From positions 186,001 through 250,000 of the forward strand of contig NZ_CP053837.1 in assembly GCF_013201705.1 (NCBI RefSeq): a stretch of 64,000 nucleotides of DNA, written 5' to 3'. The notes below the pieces were generated by a model. It ran no database searches, was not told where the DNA came from, and saw only the letters and a program-made list of their open reading frames with translations. Positions 1 through 7,701 of the stretch are shown here, in pieces. Source of the stretch: Aliarcobacter faecis. GTDB taxonomy: Bacteria; Campylobacterota; Campylobacteria; Campylobacterales; Arcobacteraceae. Within the stretch, counting starts at the first letter, position 1; every line of letters begins with the position of its first letter. Position numbers and translations under genes: made by a program.

Positions 1-1
1 A

Positions 2-190
2 TCTACAAAACAAGCTGTAACTGAAGCAAAAGAGGAAGTTAAAGCAACAGTAGAAGATGCAAAGCAAGAAGCTAAAGATAGTGCAACAGAAGTAAAAGAA
101 GAGACAAAAGAAGCTGTTGAAACTGTAAAAGATGCAGCAAGTGATGTTAAAGATACATTAACTGCACCAGTAGAAGCAGATAAAAAATAA
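2..190 (+). CDS. C-terminal end of a LEA-like / coiled-coil protein (5' partial)
   Basis: An open frame enters from the left edge and stops at TAA 188-190, leaving 62 residues with no start in the window. The residues are almost only Ala, Glu, Lys, Val, Thr, Asp and Gln, in short imperfect repeats such as EVKEETKEAVETVKDAASDV. This composition resembles group-3 LEA proteins and YtxH/apolipoprotein-like amphipathic helices; a soluble, highly charged helix or coiled coil is predicted. No catalytic motif is visible and the N-terminus, which could carry a signal or membrane segment, lies outside. Function is unknown; a stress or envelope-associated role is only an inference from composition. Confidence 0.6.
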   Translation, partial: STKQAVTEAKEEVKATVEDAKQEAKDSATEVKEETKEAVETVKDAASDVKDTLTAPVEADKK

Positions 191-196
191 TTATAC

Positions 197-224
197 AAAT
201 CCGTGAAAATTTCTTCACGGATTT
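197..224. terminator. Bidirectional hairpin terminator
   Basis: A perfect 11-bp stem (197-207 with 214-224, AAATCCGTGAA / TTCACGGATTT) encloses a 6-nt loop. It lies just after the LEA-like gene and its right arm reaches into the stop codon of the convergent membrane-protein gene, so it probably ends both transcripts. Confidence 0.75.
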
Positions 225-1203
225 ATAATAAAACTCCATTTAAAATATAATACTTTATAACATAAAAACTAACTAAACTTACAAAAATTAAATTAGAAAC
301 TAAAGATAATTTATAAAAAAGATTTAAATTTATATTTTGGAACTTTGAAAATATATTTATAGATATAGAAAAAAATAGCCCCAAGAATAGTGAAGACCAT
401 ATAAAATACCCAATAAAATAGTATTCAGCTTGAAGCATACAAAATGGACACTGATGAGTTGGAAGTTCATAAATATATGTTGAAAAGAAATAAGTTACAC
501 TAAAATATGAAATATATACAAATAAAATATTAAAAATCATTAGTAAAAAAGATTTTCTTTGAATAGTTAAAATTGTAATTAAAAAGTAAAGAAGATAAAA
601 AATCAAAATTAGAGTAAAAATATTAAGATTAAAGGGGATATTACTAGATACACTATTTGTTCCAAATATAATTGAACAACACTCAACAGCTTCATTTATA
701 GGAATATTTACTAAAAAATAGATATCCAAAATTAATTCAAGAGTAAAAAAAGTAAATATTAGAATAAAGAATGAGAATTTTAGTTTTGTATATCTATAAT
801 CTTTCTGTTTTAAATCTAAAGAGTTTAAGATAAGCCAAATACCAATAAAAAATAAATTTATTATTTTTAGTGCTAAATTTATATCTCCAAAATTATTTGA
901 TGAAAAAATTCCAGCCGCACACATAGCTTCTTTTACTAAAAAAGTAAGAGAATCTATACTATATATAAAGTAAAAAAAGATAAATATTTTTGAAAATAGT
1001 GCAAAAGAGATTATTAAAATTACTAAATAAGATTTCTTTTCTAAACTATATTGTAAAGAGTTACTTTTACTATAATCCCAGTTTTTTAGGATATTTATTG
1101 ATATGAAAAATGAGATTATCATTAAAAAATAGATTAAACTTTGTGAAAAAAGTAAAACAATAATCTCATTTGATAAAAATATATTATTCACAAATAATTC
1201 CAT
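223..1203 (-). CDS. Polytopic membrane protein with paired-Cys motifs, ABC-transporter partner
   Basis: 326 residues, strongly hydrophobic, with roughly eight predicted membrane segments and no soluble domain. Cysteines cluster in short loops: a CAAG motif near residue 95, a CC pair near 174 and a HQCPFCML motif near 256. Paired cysteines in loops of a membrane protein suggest metal binding or thiol/disulfide chemistry, but I cannot place it in VKOR, NosL or DsbB families with confidence. It overlaps the end of the ABC ATPase gene by 20 bases, so it is the last gene of the operon of small membrane protein, permease and ATPase. A role as an accessory or substrate-handling subunit of that transporter is inferred from this coupling only. 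Confidence 0.6.
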   Translation of the reverse strand: MELFVNNIFLSNEIIVLLFSQSLIYFLMIISFFISINILKNWDYSKSNSLQYSLEKKSYLVILIISFALFSKIFIFFYFIYSIDSLTFLVKEAMCAAGIFSSNNFGDINLALKIINLFFIGIWLILNSLDLKQKDYRYTKLKFSFFILIFTFFTLELILDIYFLVNIPINEAVECCSIIFGTNSVSSNIPFNLNIFTLILIFYLLYFLITILTIQRKSFLLMIFNILFVYISYFSVTYFFSTYIYELPTHQCPFCMLQAEYYFIGYFIWSSLFLGLFFSISINIFSKFQNINLNLFYKLSLVSNLIFVSLVSFYVIKYYILNGVLL

Positions 1204-1855
1204 TTTTAAGTTCTATTTGTGAATCAACAAACTCTTGATTAAAAAATATTGGATCATGAGTTGCAATAATTATAGTTTTTCCTAAATTCTTAAGTTCTTT
1301 AATTATTTTTATAAAGTTTTGTGAATTTTCAAAATCTAGAGCAGCAGTTGGTTCATCACAAAGTATGAGATTTGCATCATTTACTAGAGCTCTTGAAATT
1401 GCACATCTTTGCTTCTCTCCTCCACTTAGATTTAAAATTAATTCATCTTTTTTATTTGATATATTTGCTCTATTCATTGCAATTTCAACTTTTTCATCAA
1501 TTATTTTTTGAGAAAATCCTAGAGGAATTAAAGGAATAGATATATTCTCTTTTACACTAAGTTCATCAAAAAGATTAAAAAATTGGAAAATAAATCCTAT
1601 ATTTTTTGCTCTAAAATTACTTGAATGAATATCTGGAAATTTTGAAATAAGTTCATCCTCATAAAAAACTTCTCCACTTGTTGGTTTTTGAATAGTTGAG
1701 ATAATTGATAAAAGAGTTGATTTCCCACTACCACTTATCCCTTTTAAAATAGTACAAGAACCTTTTTTTATCTCTAAATTTATGTTTTTTAGGGCATAAA
1801 ACTCTTTGTTCTTATTTTCATAAAAGATTTTATTTAAGTTTTTTATTTTTATCAT
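1184..1855 (-). CDS. ABC transporter ATP-binding protein (LolD/MacB/FtsE type)
   Basis: 223 residues, a complete nucleotide-binding domain of the size of LolD/FtsE/MacB-type ATPases. Walker A GISGSGKST is at 39-47, the Q-loop Gln at 91, signature LSGGEKQ at 143-149, Walker B LILCDEPT at 163-170 and the switch His at 200 (ATHDP). It should power the FtsX-like permease encoded directly upstream, whose stop overlaps its start by 4 bases. This class usually works on lipoproteins, peptides or cell-envelope processes by mechanotransmission rather than by classic import. The substrate is unknown. All catalytic motifs are intact. Confidence 0.9.
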   Translation of the reverse strand: MIKIKNLNKIFYENKNKEFYALKNINLEIKKGSCTILKGISGSGKSTLLSIISTIQKPTSGEVFYEDELISKFPDIHSSNFRAKNIGFIFQFFNLFDELSVKENISIPLIPLGFSQKIIDEKVEIAMNRANISNKKDELILNLSGGEKQRCAISRALVNDANLILCDEPTAALDFENSQNFIKIIKELKNLGKTIIIATHDPIFFNQEFVDSQIELKNGIICE

Positions 1856-2949
1856 TTTAAACTTTCATAAGGATTTATTGCTGATGTTTTCCAAGTTGGA
1901 ATTAGAACAGCACTTAAAAATGGAATCATAAAAAATAGAAAAAGTGTGAAAATTGATGAAACTTCAAAATAAGTTTCAATTAAGAAATTATTTTGTAAGT
2001 TTGAAAAGCCAATAAATATATATTTTAAAATAGGTGCTTGAAAGATAAAAACAAAGATATATGCAAAAATAACTCCTAAAATAAATGCTGTAAAAGAGAT
2101 TATAAAGTTTTCAGTAAGTTTAAGTTTTATAATATCTTTTATACTAAAACCTAAAGCTTTTAAAATAGCAATTTGTTTTTTCTCATTTGAACTAATTTGT
2201 GAATATCTTTGGAAAATAACTAAAGCTAAGGTAAAAATTACAATAATAAAAAGTATTAAAAAAAATCCACCTTTATAGTTAAAAATATTTTCATAAGATT
2301 TTTTAATATCAGATTTCTCAATTATTTTTAAATTATTATCTAATTTCAAAACTTTTTCTTTTATGTTTGCTCTTTCTAGCTCATTTCTTACATCAAAGAT
2401 AATGTCAGTTGCAAAGTTAGTTTCTATTTGTAAAATCTCTTTTGCAAGATTTATATCCATAATTATTAAATCATTTGCAACTATATTTTGTTCTTTATCT
2501 AAGTTGTTTTTTATTTTAAAGATTTTATTTCCAATAACAAATTCATTAAAATAGTGATATTTATCTAATGATTTTTTTACACCATTTCCAATTATTATTG
2601 AATTATTTTCTAAATCTTTATTAGTAGTTCCCACAATTGTAAAATATATATCTTCACTTAAAAATTTATATTGCCCATAAACTCTTTGTTCTATATTTGA
2701 AATTCCTTTAATTTTTTCTAATTTAGGAATAATTTCTAGTTTTATCTCTTTATTGAAATTATTCTTAATTACAAAATCACTATGATATTCAAGAGTTTTA
2801 AAAAGCATATGTTTTAAAGAATCTTTTAAAAATATAGTTGATGAGCAAAGAAAAACTATTAAAATGGAGATTATAAAAATTGATATATGTTTAGCTTTAT
2901 GTTTTAAAAGAAGTAAAAAAACAAAATTTAAAAAAACATTAATTCTCAT
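1852..2949 (-). CDS. ABC transporter permease, FtsX/MacB family
   Basis: About 365 residues from ATG 2949 (a TTG six bases upstream would add two residues). The topology is that of the FtsX/MacB/LolC class: one N-terminal membrane helix (about 13-37), a large extracytoplasmic domain (about 45-225), then three C-terminal helices (about 230-250, 283-305, 335-355), with a coupling-helix region KKQIAILKALGFSIKDI typical of FtsX-domain proteins. It follows the small ATT-started membrane protein (overlap about 11 bases) and overlaps the ATPase gene, so the three form a translationally coupled set. The substrate is not predictable from sequence. Confidence 0.85.
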   Translation of the reverse strand: MRINVFLNFVFLLLLKHKAKHISIFIISILIVFLCSSTIFLKDSLKHMLFKTLEYHSDFVIKNNFNKEIKLEIIPKLEKIKGISNIEQRVYGQYKFLSEDIYFTIVGTTNKDLENNSIIIGNGVKKSLDKYHYFNEFVIGNKIFKIKNNLDKEQNIVANDLIIMDINLAKEILQIETNFATDIIFDVRNELERANIKEKVLKLDNNLKIIEKSDIKKSYENIFNYKGGFFLILFIIVIFTLALVIFQRYSQISSNEKKQIAILKALGFSIKDIIKLKLTENFIISFTAFILGVIFAYIFVFIFQAPILKYIFIGFSNLQNNFLIETYFEVSSIFTLFLFFMIPFLSAVLIPTWKTSAINPYESLK

Positions 2950-3184
2950 ATACAAAATCCATATAAGAGCTTTTGAAATTTAAACTATTTAAATCTTTTT
3001 TATAGACTTCATAATCTTGAAATCTTATATTATAATCTTTTGTTGAATAGGCAAAATTTGATAATTTTGTTATTATTAATGTATTTGATAAATCACTATA
3101 TTTCTTGTAAAAGAAGAGTAAAAAAATGAGTAAATATAGAAAGCTAAATATAGTAAATATTGAAAAAATAGTAGAAGTTTTAAT
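2939..3184 (-). CDS. Small single-pass membrane protein, apparent ATT start
   Basis: An 81-codon frame runs from ATT at 3184-3182 to TAA at 2941-2939. A strong Shine-Dalgarno sequence AAGGAG (3196-3191) sits 6 bases before the ATT. In-frame codons between the upstream TAA and this ATT contain no ATG, GTG or TTG, and the next in-frame ATG is only codon 75, so ATT is the only plausible start. The product has a short N-terminus, one hydrophobic helix (about residues 8-26) and a polar Tyr/Lys/Asn-rich tail of about 55 residues. Its end overlaps the start of the FtsX-like permease gene by 11 bases. A -10 like TGCTAAAAT lies at 3219-3211. The alternative is an ATG-to-ATT mutation or sequencing error that silences the gene. 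No family recognised. Confidence 0.6.
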   Translation of the reverse strand: MKTSTIFSIFTIFSFLYLLIFLLFFYKKYSDLSNTLIITKLSNFAYSTKDYNIRFQDYEVYKKDLNSLNFKSSYMDFVYEN

Positions 3185-3210
3185 AGTGCTCTCCTTAGTA
3201 TAATATAATT

Positions 3211-3219
3211 ATTTTAGCA
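3211..3219 (-). promoter_or_regulatory. Extended -10 promoter for the ABC-transporter operon
   Basis: On the minus strand TGCTAAAAT (3219-3211) is a TGn extended -10 with one mismatch to TATAAT, about 15 bases before the Shine-Dalgarno of the ATT-started gene. The predicted leader is very short. Confidence 0.4.
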
Positions 3220-3249
3220 ATTTTAAGTTAAGTAAGTGTTAAAAGAGTG

Positions 3250-3255
3250 TATAAT
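3250..3255 (+). promoter_or_regulatory. -10 box of dksA
   Basis: A perfect TATAAT preceded by GTG lies 25 bases before the dksA start. There is no clear -35 box, as is usual for the main sigma factor in Campylobacterota. Confidence 0.6.
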
Positions 3256-3279
3256 CGCACGAATTTTTAAGGAGTTTTT

Positions 3280-3651
3280 ATGGCAAATAAGAATCAAATT
3301 GATGAATTAAAAGCAATTTTACTTGCAAGAAAAGAGAGCCTTTCAGCAAATATTCATAACAGCATAGATAGTATTGATCAGTTAAAAGACCAGGATATTA
3401 ATGATGAACTTGATTATGCAGATTTTGTAAGTGATTCATTTACTGAGGGTATGATTGCAAATCACCAATTAGATGAGCTAAAACAAATAGAAGAAGCTCT
3501 AAAGAAGATAAAAGAGGGAACTTATGGTATTTGTGATATGTGCGGAATAAATATTCCAATTGGAAGATTAAAGGCAAAACCCTTTGCAAAATTTTGCACA
3601 GAGTGTAGAACAGTATATGAGCAAGAGAATTTGAAAAGAGCAAAAGCTTGA
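3280..3651 (+). CDS. dksA: DksA/TraR-type zinc-finger transcription factor
   Basis: 123 residues. An N-terminal coiled coil carries the acidic tip region NDELDYAD near residues 40-47, and the C-terminal C4 zinc finger uses C85, C88, C106 and C109. DksA family proteins insert the coiled coil into the RNA polymerase secondary channel and, often with ppGpp, alter initiation at rRNA and amino-acid promoters. The length is shorter than E. coli DksA (151) but normal for Campylobacterota. It has its own TATAAT and Shine-Dalgarno (AAGGAG) and its stop codon overlaps the start of truD, so both are co-transcribed. Confidence 0.9.
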   Translation: MANKNQIDELKAILLARKESLSANIHNSIDSIDQLKDQDINDELDYADFVSDSFTEGMIANHQLDELKQIEEALKKIKEGTYGICDMCGINIPIGRLKAKPFAKFCTECRTVYEQENLKRAKA

Positions 3652-4646
3652 TAAAAAGAGTTTATCCTTTAAATGATAAAACTTTAAATTTTAGATTTTT
3701 ACAAAATGAAGAGGATTTTATAGTTGAAGAGCAACCAATAAAATTCTCTAATTCAGGGAATTTTATAGTTTTAGAGATAACAAAACAAAATTGTGATACT
3801 TGGGAATTAATAGATAGATTATCTAAATTCTTTGGTATTTTCTCAAATGAGATAGGTTATGCAGGTCTTAAAGATAAAAGAGCAACTACAACTCAATATA
3901 TTACTATTCCAAAAAAATATTCAAAAGAGATAAAAAATTTTAAATCAAAAAAGATAGAGATAAAAGAGCTCTGTTTACATAATAAAAAGTTAAATATTGG
4001 AGATTTACAAGGAAATAGATTTAAAATAAATCTTTATGAAGTTGAAAAAATAGATATTTTTCATATAGAGAAGATTTTAAAAATTATCTCAAAACTTGGA
4101 ATGCCAAATTATTTTGGTTACCAAAGATTTGGAAAAGATGTAAAAGATAATTTAGATAAAGCAAAAGAGCTACTTTTTGGAGATGGAAGAATAAAAGATA
4201 AAAAAGTTGCAAAAATGTTAATGAGTGCTTATCAAAGTACATTTTTTAATGCTTGGTTAGTTGAAAGATTAAGATTAGAAAAAAATAGTTTTAAACTTTT
4301 AGATGGTGATATCTTTTATGATATAGAAAATGATAAATTTTTTACTCCAAAAATTATAAATGAAAAGATATTAAATGATTTTAAGGAACAGTTAATAACT
4401 CCAACAGGATTGCTTCCTGGAAGAGATGTTTTTAAAGCAAGAGATGCAGCACTAAAAATTGAGCAAAGATACGATGATAGTGCAATAAATGAAAAAGGGT
4501 ACAGACGAGAAGCTGTTGTTTTTCCTAAAAATATAGTTTGTAAATATGATATGGAAAATAAAAAGTGTAGTTTAGATTTTGTATTGCCAAAAGGTTCTTA
4601 TGCTACTGTTTTAATAGAGTTTCTTGCAAATAGAAATTTTTCTTAA
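3648..4646 (+). CDS. truD: tRNA pseudouridine(13) synthase TruD
   Basis: 332 residues from a TTG start (3648-3650) that overlaps the dksA stop; no ATG lies nearby. The TruD signature GYAGLKDKRATT is at 70-81 with catalytic Asp76, followed by the NYFGYQRFG motif of the catalytic core near 160. The enzyme converts U13 of tRNA-Glu to pseudouridine in the cytoplasm. Full length and intact compared with family members of about 340-370 residues. Coupling to dksA is tight and probably translational. Confidence 0.92.
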   Translation: MIKRVYPLNDKTLNFRFLQNEEDFIVEEQPIKFSNSGNFIVLEITKQNCDTWELIDRLSKFFGIFSNEIGYAGLKDKRATTTQYITIPKKYSKEIKNFKSKKIEIKELCLHNKKLNIGDLQGNRFKINLYEVEKIDIFHIEKILKIISKLGMPNYFGYQRFGKDVKDNLDKAKELLFGDGRIKDKKVAKMLMSAYQSTFFNAWLVERLRLEKNSFKLLDGDIFYDIENDKFFTPKIINEKILNDFKEQLITPTGLLPGRDVFKARDAALKIEQRYDDSAINEKGYRREAVVFPKNIVCKYDMENKKCSLDFVLPKGSYATVLIEFLANRNFS

Positions 4647-4664
4647 GTTTTAGAGATTGAAAAT

Positions 4665-4698
4665 TTAAATATAGTGGTTAAAAAACCACTATATTTAA
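4665..4698. terminator. Bidirectional terminator between truD and the BamB-like gene
   Basis: A perfect 15-bp stem (4665-4679 with 4684-4698) with an AAAA loop separates two convergent genes. It is the longest perfect stem among terminators in the first 10 kb. Confidence 0.85.
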
Positions 4699-4703
4699 TA
4701 TGA

Positions 4704-5687
4704 TTAAGGAAGAAGTACTTGTTTTGATCCAAAATAGATACTGTTTTCTATAGCTATCATTCTCTCTTCATTATCAAAGCTAAAATCATAAACTGTATCT
4801 TTTGTAAAATCTTTATCTATATTTATTAAAAATCCTTGAGATTCAACAGCATATAAAGAGTTTGTAAATGCTAATGCATGGAATTTTGCATATTTATATT
4901 TTTTCTTTGATATCTCTTCTAAATTTGAAGATAGTTTTATTAATTGACCATCAATTGTAGCAATATAGATATCTTTTCCAGCAACAACAACATCTCTTAT
5001 TCTATAGCTTTTTGATAAAATCTCTTTTGGTGAGATTGACACTATTTTATTTGGACTTGCAACAATTAAAGTTTGTTCATCTTCAATTACACTCAATTCG
5101 ATTATGTTATTTATCTCATTTTCATGATCAACTGCAATATTCTTAACTTGTTCATTATTTATAGAAGAAACTATTAAAACTCTTCCATTTAAGCTAGGAA
5201 ATAGAATTAAATTTCCAAAAAATATAGGATTTGCAATTCTTGTATCATTTGCTAAAGATAGAGGTAAATACTCTTTAAAAAGTGTTTTATTTGTATTTAA
5301 ATCAATTAACTCCATTGTATTATTTGAGTGAACTACTGCTAATTTATTATTTTTAACTGAAGCTGCAACAATTGGATCTTTCATAGCTTTTTCTTCATTT
5401 CCAATTAATATTTTATCAATGTAGTTTGTTGCTATGAATTTTCCATCTTCTGTTGTGTTTAAAAATTCAAAACCTTTAGGAAGTTCTATAGTAGAGACAC
5501 CAGCTTTTGTTACAAATTTATTATCTTCTAAAGTTGCACCAACTCTATTAAATGATTTAATAGATGAACCAATTGAGCTTTTGTTTAGCTCAATATTACT
5601 ACTTGTCTCTTTTGGTTCATAATATTTTTTACCAGAGCAAGCTGTAAATAAAATTAAAGCAAGTGATGAAATTAATATAGATTTCAT
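4704..5687 (-). CDS. Outer-membrane lipoprotein with beta-propeller-like repeats (BamB-like)
   Basis: 327 residues. The N-terminus has a lipoprotein signal with lipobox FTAC (Cys17), followed by repeated beta-rich segments such as KDIYIATIDGQLIKLSSNLE and NSLYAVESQGFLINI, which look like PQQ/BamB-type propeller blades. BamB is the lipoprotein of the BAM complex that helps insert outer-membrane proteins. The gene lies 8 bases after a YfgM-like gene; in E. coli yfgM also precedes bamB, which supports the assignment. Sequence similarity alone would not prove it, so no symbol is given. Confidence 0.6.
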   Translation of the reverse strand: MKSILISSLALILFTACSGKKYYEPKETSSNIELNKSSIGSSIKSFNRVGATLEDNKFVTKAGVSTIELPKGFEFLNTTEDGKFIATNYIDKILIGNEEKAMKDPIVAASVKNNKLAVVHSNNTMELIDLNTNKTLFKEYLPLSLANDTRIANPIFFGNLILFPSLNGRVLIVSSINNEQVKNIAVDHENEINNIIELSVIEDEQTLIVASPNKIVSISPKEILSKSYRIRDVVVAGKDIYIATIDGQLIKLSSNLEEISKKKYKYAKFHALAFTNSLYAVESQGFLINIDKDFTKDTVYDFSFDNEERMIAIENSIYFGSKQVLLP

Positions 5688-5695
5688 ATTTTTCC

Positions 5696-6274
5696 TTATT
5701 TCGTAAGTAGATAGTGGTTTAATAAATTTACTAATTCAATAGTTCTTGAATCATTTGATATTTTAGCTAAAGTATCTTTTGCTTCTTGATATTTTCCCTC
5801 ATTTGTTAAAATAAGAGCTTTATTAAAAAGTGCATAATCTTTTAATAAAAAATCACTTTTCATAGATAATTTATCTAATACTTCAATATTATTGCTATTT
5901 TTTGCAATCTCAAACTCTGAAAGCTCTTTTAAAATTGGTAAAGAGATTTCAACAGGTTTTTCATTCTGTTTTCCTTTTAAATATAAAGCAATTTCATAAA
6001 GAGTTTTATTTTTCTCTTTTAGACTTTCGAGTGCTTTTTCATCACCTTTTTCTAAATAACTATTTAAAAGTATATTCGATTCATACTTATTTGATTCATC
6101 AAGATGTTTTTTAACAACATAAAAAATTGAACCAAGAATAACAGCTATAATTAATGCTAAAAATAGGCTTTTATATTTCTTGAAAAATCTTTCACTTTTT
6201 ACAAAACCTTCAAGGAGTTTCTCTTCACTACTTAATTCAGATTTTATATAATCAACATTCTCTTTTAAGCTCAT
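5696..6274 (-). CDS. YfgM-like membrane-anchored TPR protein
   Basis: 192 residues: a cytoplasmic N-terminus of about 35 residues, one membrane helix (about 37-54), then a helical periplasmic region. The part DYALFNKALILTNEGKYQEA reads as a TPR-like helix pair. This is the architecture of YfgM, an inner-membrane SecYEG-associated periplasmic chaperone partner. It is immediately upstream of the BamB-like lipoprotein gene on the same strand, the same order as in E. coli. Function by homology is plausible; the sequence is diverged and I have no alignment. Confidence 0.6.
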   Translation of the reverse strand: MSLKENVDYIKSELSSEEKLLEGFVKSERFFKKYKSLFLALIIAVILGSIFYVVKKHLDESNKYESNILLNSYLEKGDEKALESLKEKNKTLYEIALYLKGKQNEKPVEISLPILKELSEFEIAKNSNNIEVLDKLSMKSDFLLKDYALFNKALILTNEGKYQEAKDTLAKISNDSRTIELVNLLNHYLLTK

Positions 6275-6349
6275 TTAATTAACCTTTTTTAAAACTAATT
6301 GATATATTACAAAAATTTTAATAAAATATTACTTTTATAAATTTTTTTG

Positions 6350-6355
6350 TATAAT
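6350..6355 (+). promoter_or_regulatory. -10 box of ctpA
   Basis: TATAAT preceded by TTG lies 33 bases before the ctpA start in the divergent gap 6275-6388. No -35 box is seen. Confidence 0.5.
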
Positions 6356-6388
6356 AATGGGCTATAAATTTTAAAGGTTGAAAAGATT

Positions 6389-7687
6389 ATGAATAGATTA
6401 TTAATTACTACTTCTATTGCATTTGTGCTTAGTTCTAGTTTATTTGCAAAAGAAAAAGTAGAAGAACCTGCACAAACAAGATTTGAATCACTATCAAAAT
6501 TAACAAAAGTTATCGGAACAGTTGAAAAATACTATGTTGATGATATAAAATTACAAGAAATTGTAGATAAAGCTCTAAAAGGATTAATGCAAGAGCTCGA
6601 TGCTCATTCAAGTTATCTGGATAAAAAAGCTAGTAGAGAGATGAATATTCAAACTCAAGGCGAGTTTGGTGGTCTTGGAATTACTGTTGGTATGAGAGAT
6701 GGTGCTTTAACAGTTATCTCTCCCATTGATGACACACCTGCTTTTAAAGCAGGTGTAAAATCACTTGATATTATTTTAAAAATAAATGAAACTTCTACTA
6801 TTGGGATGACTTTAGATGAAGCTGTAAGTATGATGAGAGGTGAGCCAAATACTGATATTAAACTTACTTTAGTGAGAAAAGGTGATCCAAAACCAATTGA
6901 ATTAAAAATGAAAAGAGATATTATAAAAGTGCAATCTGTTTTTGCAAAAAAACTTGAAGGTGAAAATATCTTATATCTTAGAGTTTCAAGTTTTGATACA
7001 AAAGTATCAACAGAGTTAGAAAAAGCAATAAAAGAGAATAAAGACGCTAAAGGGATAATTTTAGATTTGAGAAATAACCCAGGGGGTCTTTTAAATCAAG
7101 CAATTGGTGTTGTTGATATGTTTGTAAAAAGTGGAGTTATTGTTTCTCAAAAAGGTAGAGATGCAAGTGATGAAGAGAAATTTGAAGCAAGTAAGTTAGG
7201 TTTTAAAACAGATTTACCTTTAGTTGTTCTTGTAAATGAAGGATCAGCATCTGCTTCTGAGATTGTTAGTGGTGCTTTACAAGATCATAAAAGAGCAGTT
7301 GTAATTGGAGAAAAAACTTTTGGAAAAGGTTCAGTTCAAGCTGTACTTCCAATTGATAATGAAAAAACTGAGAATATAAAACTTACAATTGCAAAATATT
7401 ATTTACCAAGTGGAAGAACTATTCAAGCTGAAGGAGTAACTCCAGATATTATTGCAAGTGCTGGTAAGGTTACAAAAAGTGATGATAGTGCTATTAAGAT
7501 AAAAGAAGCTGACTTAAAAAAACATCTTGAAGGTGAATTAAATAAAGTTGATGAAAAGATTAAAGAGGAAGAGAAAGCTATAAAAGACGAAAGTAAGAAA
7601 ATTATCACAAAAGATGATTTAATGGAAGATAATCAGTTAAATACATCTTTAGGAATTTTAAAAAGTTTAATAATAATGAATAAATAA
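6389..7687 (+). CDS. ctpA: Carboxyl-terminal processing peptidase (S41, PDZ)
   Basis: 432 residues with a Sec signal peptide (cleavage likely after SLFA, residue 20). A PDZ domain spans about 90-175 and the S41 peptidase domain about 185-360. The catalytic pair is Ser288 in GSASASEI and Lys313 in GEKTFGKGSVQ, with the 25-residue spacing known for CtpB and Prc. It is a periplasmic serine protease that cuts unfolded or tagged substrates from the C-terminus. The C-terminal 60 residues are Lys/Glu-rich and helical. It heads a run into purC (14-base gap), a neighbourhood I also remember from C. jejuni. Confidence 0.93.
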   Translation: MNRLLITTSIAFVLSSSLFAKEKVEEPAQTRFESLSKLTKVIGTVEKYYVDDIKLQEIVDKALKGLMQELDAHSSYLDKKASREMNIQTQGEFGGLGITVGMRDGALTVISPIDDTPAFKAGVKSLDIILKINETSTIGMTLDEAVSMMRGEPNTDIKLTLVRKGDPKPIELKMKRDIIKVQSVFAKKLEGENILYLRVSSFDTKVSTELEKAIKENKDAKGIILDLRNNPGGLLNQAIGVVDMFVKSGVIVSQKGRDASDEEKFEASKLGFKTDLPLVVLVNEGSASASEIVSGALQDHKRAVVIGEKTFGKGSVQAVLPIDNEKTENIKLTIAKYYLPSGRTIQAEGVTPDIIASAGKVTKSDDSAIKIKEADLKKHLEGELNKVDEKIKEEEKAIKDESKKIITKDDLMEDNQLNTSLGILKSLIIMNK

Positions 7688-7701
7688 TATAGGAACATTA
7701 A

